Shown here one piece after another: positions 59,285 to 64,000 of a DNA stretch of 64,000 bases (position 1 is its first letter; the number at the start of each line of letters is the position of its first letter). Location: contig JAVSML010020382.1 of assembly GCA_038503035.1 (NCBI GenBank), positions 124,449 to 188,448 on the forward strand, read 5' to 3'. This DNA is from Crocodylus rhombifer. Taxonomy: Eukaryota > Chordata > Crocodylia > Crocodylidae. The notes beneath the pieces were generated by a model that saw only the letters and a list, made by a program, of their open reading frames with translations, was not told the DNA's origin and did no database searches. The translations under genes were made by a program, and so were the position numbers.

Positions 59285-59460
59285 ATGCATGTACCAATAC
59301 AGACTTGGAAAGGCTTGGCTAGGCTATAGTACTTCAGAAAAGGATCTGGGGATCATCTAGGGTTGAATATAAGTTTACAGTGTGCTCTTGTTGCAAAGTA
59401 ATGGCCAATAACACACTGAACTATATTAATAGAAGTGTAATTTAATAGTCAAGGGAAGTG

Positions 59461-60162
59461 ATGATGTATCAAGGTGCAGTTAGTCCACCCAAAATTTAAA
59501 ACTAACTGCCTGGCAGGGGCAGCAGCTTTCTATTCAGGCAGCAGTGAAGGAGTCACTTGACTTCATGGTTCATTATAATCTACCTGATTCCTTCTAAACT
59601 CTTCATTTCATAGGTGGCCCTCCTCTTTTTAAGATCTTTGATGATCCACTAATGAAGCTATCATTTCTTCTGCAGTTCTGCTATCTGTTAGCTGCTCCTA
59701 TTTCACAGCCCTTCAGGCTGTTTTTAACTCTAGCTAAAAATATTAACTCAGGTGTGGAAACATTTACTCAGGTAAATATCAGGTGCAGAAATAACTTTCA
59801 GTGAAACACTGGCTTGCCCTGTCAAGATGCTCAAGGCTAGATTTTCTTTTATGAATCTGAAAGAGATTTACATTTAATTTTAATTACAGGAAGACAAAAG
59901 AAACAACATCTTTTGATCATTTTTGCCTAGTTTGTTGTGGCTTTTTTAATATATAATATATGATACAACAAATGAATGAACACCTAAATAAAGTGATAGT
60001 TGTTTCTGCTGAACTTAAACTGAAAAATATAGTACAAGGCCCCTTAGCATATGAGTAAAGCTTCTAGTTTTTTTTTGCCTGGAGAAAAATGTGTGTTGTG
60101 TTGTATGTGATGATGCACAACACCATCTGCACCCTCCTTTTCAATATCCTACATCGGTTCAT
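59461..60162. mobile_element. 702-bp insertion of unknown type inside the CR1
   Basis: CR1 sequence stops after GGAAGTG (59454-59460) and resumes with GGAAGTG (60163-60169), where an uninterrupted CR1 has one such site. The 7-bp duplication marks an insertion. The inserted DNA is AT-rich and non-coding; I did not recognise terminal repeats or a family. Confidence 0.5.
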
Positions 60163-60881
60163 GGAAGTGGCTCTCCCACTCCATTCACCACTTATGAGAC
60201 TTTATCTGGAATACTGTGTCCAGTCTTGGATCCTACACTTCAAGAAAGTTGTGGACAAATTAGAAAAAGGCTACAGGAAAGCAATGAAAATGATTAGAGT
60301 GCTGGGAAATACGACTTAAGAGGATAGGTGGAAAGAAATGAGGCGGGATTTGATAAAAGTCTTCAGATACCTGAAGGATAAGAGCTGATAATTAAAAATT
60401 ATCAGTGTTAATTCTAAGAAGCTATTTAAAGCTTAAAATGTCTTTTCAAAGAATGGTCTCAGATACAGATGAGTGACAGTAGTGCAGTACTAAAATTTGG
60501 CAACAAAACATATTTTATCCAGTGTAAGAAACTTAAAAGATATTTAGATAGTAGTGGCAAGCTTGTCACTTTTCAACCTGTGCTCACAAGAGTTTTAAAC
60601 ACTAAACAAAATAAGTGATCTTTTATGGCAATGAAACATAACATCAGAAAAAAATGTTCAGTGTTTTGATAGAGATATGTAGAGGCCTCATATTATGCAG
60701 CAAGACAATGGTATTTCCCCTAAAAATGTCTCTAATCACCACACAGAGAATACTTATCTATACATCTATTTATGTACAACCCATTAACAAAAAGGTATAT
60801 ACAAACTGAAAGAAGGAAGACAGATAAAATAGTCAGGAACCTACAAGAAATGACTTTTATGGAAAAATACATATTTCAGTT

Positions 60882-61078
60882 TAGTGGCCAAGTCTAAACA
60901 AGATGCTTAATACTACTGCGCAGTAGCGTATTACCACAGTTTTTGCCTGGGATGCTACTTCACAGTAAGTGTCATTAAAAGGTGCAGTAGCACAAGTTAC
61001 TGTGCGTTGATTTAGTACTTAACCAAGAAATAAACTTAATCTGCAATAACTATGGTGCATGTGTAGACGCACCCACTG
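60882..61078. mobile_element. hAT-like MITE, copy F (short)
   Basis: The left end TAGTGGCCAAGTCTAAACAAG and the right end CATGTGTAGACGCACCCACTG are inverted repeats of the CAGTGGGYGCGTCTACAC type. The interior has ACTGCGCAGTAGCGTATTAC, ACTTCACAGTAAGTG, and TTAGTACTTAACCAAGAAA. At 197 bp it lacks about 60 bp found in other copies. Confidence 0.8.
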
Positions 61079-61468
61079 TTGACCAGGCTTAAGTGGTGAA
61101 GCATGAGAGCTATCAACAAATATTTGAAAGGTCTGAACACTCTTTAAAAGATTGCAAAGAATGAATTGGTACAATACGAGAGCTATAATTAGGAATAGTG
61201 GGATCAGTTTAAGAAAATCCGGGGGAAAAACGTCCTGAGAAGATGGATACAATTTTAGAATAGGTACTAAAGAGAAATGGTGAGAGCTTTGTCACTTATA
61301 CATTTAAATTAGACTTCAGAAGGTATGAGAAAAGGTACAGTGGGGAAAAATGTATGTTGGTCAGAAGACAAACCTAAATAGATTTTCCCATCTCTGATGC
61401 CATTTTGGATACTACAATGCCTAGAAAATTCAGAGAGATGTAGTTCAGCTCATAAAAGCTTGTGCAAT

Positions 61469-61505
<37 letters not shown>

Positions 61506-64000
61506 AGAGAGAGAGCAAAATTTGTGTTTATAGATATATATATTTGTGTTTATATATAATATATATAAACATAAGTTTTGGTCAATCTATAATCTATCTG
61601 GAAAATTCAAACCGCTATTCAAGCTTGCAAGCTCATGCAGTTACTGTTTCTGAAAAAGTTTAGTAGCTGATAGAATAATACAGGCTAAAAATGAGTAATC
61701 AAGTATCCTCTTTAGGATCCAAGTCCAGTTTAAGGTATGTACCATATTAAAATATGGCTGTCAATCCCCATTATGCTCTGGACCCCATACACATAACTCC
61801 AGGTACCAATAAGCAGTCTTAGGCAGTATGGTGACAACACCTATGAAGCCTTCTCCATGGTTATATCAGTGTCAGTGCTGGCCTTCTGGGTACTCATCAA
61901 GCACCTGTATGGAGGTGAACCATAGAAAGAGCACCCTTAATATTAAAATATTCCCCATGCACTGACAGCTTCTTACATGTTTAACAAAACAAAGGAAGCC
62001 TCCCTGGCATCCTGTTTTTAAAAATGACGTTTCTGGCATCTCTAGCAATAGGATAAGCTATTTTTTGTAAGATTGTTTTCTTCTGAAGTGAAACTTTAGT
62101 GATAGCCCCAAGGTGTAGATGTGGGATTTAAATTTTAGGCATAAAGCCAAATTCATCTGAAGCTGAGTTCTCTTGGTCAAGGTTGGGCTTGTTTCTGTTC
62201 TAAGATTTTTCTTTTGTTACTGAAATCCTGCTCTGAGATGAGGTTTATAAACTTGATGAAGGGGTCAGTACTAATAGACTCTTCACAGTAGCCCTGCTCT
62301 CTGTTATTTTGAATCGGACTGCTTGATCATCTATAAAAATAAACTTAGATATGTATGCCTGGGGAAATATTTGTAATATAATATGAGTTATAGCTGGAGT
62401 AACGAGTAAAACATCCAGGATGTGGATGCCCTAAAACAAAAGTGTTCTCCACAGGTGCTAATCTAAAAAAACAATATATAATGGCTATAAACTATCAACT
62501 AAAGTACAACGCACTTAAATAGCTTCAAGGGAGATGTAATTCTAAAGAAGTATATTCTCTTATACATATATAATGAAGTTCAATTGTGAAATGTTTACCA
62601 TCTTATTTTTATGTTTTATTCATCTTTGAAATTCCATCTCAAGGTAAAACAATGCAGTGCAGAAAGGGTTTATGTTTAAAAATGCAATTAGTTAAATGAT
62701 TTAAAAACTGCCCTCACCACTAAATAATAAGAATCCTATTATGAATATGTTAGTGTGTGGTTCAAAACTCTGTGGAAGGAATTAAGCCCCCAAGCTTTTA
62801 CAGTTTCATAAAGACTTTCTATATATAGGAAATTAAACTGAAATTTATGTCAATTTGTTAATGGCATCACTTAAAACCATAACAGTTAATTAACTAATTA
62901 ACAACTTAATTAACTCAGCACTTAATTTACTTACTTGAGTTCACTTAAATTCCCTAGATGAAATTTAATGAACTTTCAGTGTAATTTCTGACTAACCATG
63001 TAAATTATGTGATATATGTTTCTTTTATCTGGAAAATATTTCATGAAACTAAATGATTTAAGAGCACTGAGACTAGTAGTAAGTTTAAACTTTGTTTTCT
63101 GCTTCAAAAAGTCTCAAAACTTTGCAATACCATAGATTTTGGAGGATTTATTGGCTTATTGGACTTTTGGATAAAGCAGTATTTCATTTTTCTTGATCTT
63201 GAGTAATTCAGGATTACTATGTCAGTCCCTTTGGTTTTAATCCTTGTCTAAGTAAAAGCTTGTAACACAACACCTCAAGTCAATAGAAGTGGAGATCAAA
63301 CCAGGACATCTGAGTCTAAACGTATGTTCCTCTACTACCACAGCCAAAATAACCAACTCTGTTAGTTCAAAGGCTGTACATGGGGCAGATTAAAAGCAGT
63401 ATGGATGTAATTAAATCTAGCATAATATATATACACATAGGGGACACGGACTAAAGCTAATTGTGGCATTTCATAATTTGTGAGTTCTTGACTTAACCTT
63501 AACATGCTTTTAAAATTGTTTATAAAGCATGTAATTTTGGATTTTTTTTAAGTTTGAAGAAAACCAAGGAATTCACATGCAAAAAACTGAGTGGTTGGAG
63601 CCTTTAGATTGACAGTACAAATGGTTGTGCTAATGGGAGCAAGTAACAAAATGAGTGTGCTGCCTTCTTTACATGGAGCAAGGACTAGTAAAGTTTGACA
63701 CACTTTGGTACATACTTTGCCAGTGGGTTGACATTTGCTGCAGCAAAGTAGTGCTGAGACCCAGGAATCCTGGTTTCCATTTGACATCCTGAAGGGTGCT
63801 TTAGTGGTCACAGATCCCTTTTGCCCTTTCTGTTCTCTCCAAGCCTGATGTCCTCTGCCCCATCTTTGCCAGCACATCCCTGTTTTGACCCTGTACCCTT
63901 TCCCTAGTTCCTCCACAGCCTTTCCCTGTTCCTCATTCCTTGTCCTGCTCTCAAAGGTTCTGAGCTGCAGCTGAGTCTTCCCTCCCCTTGATTTTAATTT
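61079..64000. other. Intergenic DNA with an (AT)n microsatellite
   Basis: (AT)n at about 61473-61502 is followed by a short GA run and further TATATA text to 61570. The rest is AT-rich. The final 450 bp (63545-64000) are more balanced in composition and hold a 122-codon minus-strand open frame without recognisable motifs. No gene was identified. Confidence 0.55.

Larger units (their letters stand above)
58080..60480 (+). mobile_element. CR1 LINE, long copy, interrupted twice and crossed by the assembly gap
   Basis: It begins at TTACTTAGAGAAGCTGGCTG with the pre-RT region, then RT (at about 58630-58760 the frame gives [20 protein letters not shown] and [11 protein letters not shown], where the active ADDTK is changed to SKDTK). 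The copy breaks at about 58883, resumes at 59285 with YQYRLG and EKDLGII, breaks again at 59461 and resumes at 60163. The last part is LPLHSPLMRLYLEYCVQSW through a degenerate RWKEMRRDLIKVFRYL. It fades near 60480 without a clear tail. Many stops mark an old copy. Confidence 0.85.

Noticed and set aside
63548..63916. 122-codon minus-strand open frame
   Set aside because: No recognisable motif, and the start and end lack gene context. I cannot support it as a gene.

Overview
The window is vertebrate nuclear DNA: AT-rich, intron-poor in signal and packed with decayed transposons. The many CR1 LINE 3' ends with their (ATTCTATGA)-like tails, hAT-type MITEs, and the absence of Alu, L1 or B1 point to a sauropsid. 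A crocodilian is most likely and a turtle is the alternative; this is an inference from repeat types only. One 100-N assembly gap lies at 58901-59000.

Only one host gene is visible. A GC-rich CpG island at about 22.88-23.36 kb carries the first coding exon of PRUNE2 on the minus strand: 12 codons, MEEFLQRTKSKL, ending in a phase-0 GTGAGT donor. The island has GC boxes, a CCAAT box and a perfect CRE palindrome. Everything from 1 to 22859 is therefore the 5' part of PRUNE2 intron 1, and no second exon was recognised there. From 23.4 kb to the end lies the upstream intergenic region of PRUNE2.

The most remarkable object is a nearly complete LTR retrotransposon on the minus strand, 50928-57929. 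It has 5-bp target duplications (CCTAC), TG...CA LTRs of about 1.2 kb, a tRNA-Gly-like primer binding site and a polypurine tract. Its gag ends in a SCAN-like domain and a CCHC knuckle. The protease follows gag in frame after a UAG codon, and pol lies in the -1 frame. The order inside pol is integrase, reverse transcriptase, RNase H. That is a Ty3/Gypsy enzyme set in Copia order, the hallmark of Gmr1-like elements. The pol frame runs through the polypurine tract into the 3' LTR, which carries 81-bp (27-codon) tandem repeats. A CR1 has since jumped into the 5' LTR, and the element itself sits inside an older inverted-repeat element (50129-58058).

The rest is layered repeat fossils. There are CR1 copies at 0.2, 5.3, 17.9, 23.4, 46.2, 56.4 and 58.1 kb. 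A family of roughly 260-bp MITEs with TACTGCGCAGTA-type motifs occurs at 10.8, 15.7, 19.6, 35.5 (one nested in another), 44.1 and 60.9 kb. A 647-bp hAT element with 8-bp target duplications interrupts a CR1 just upstream of the PRUNE2 island. Others are a Tigger remnant at 32.9 kb, a degenerate Gypsy-type integrase at 29.7 kb, a solo LTR at 34.8 kb, a foldback element at 49.8 kb, minisatellites at 21.9, 41.2 and 42.2 kb, and a GC-rich inverted-repeat block at 35.9-37.5 kb. Nested insertions give a relative chronology in several places.
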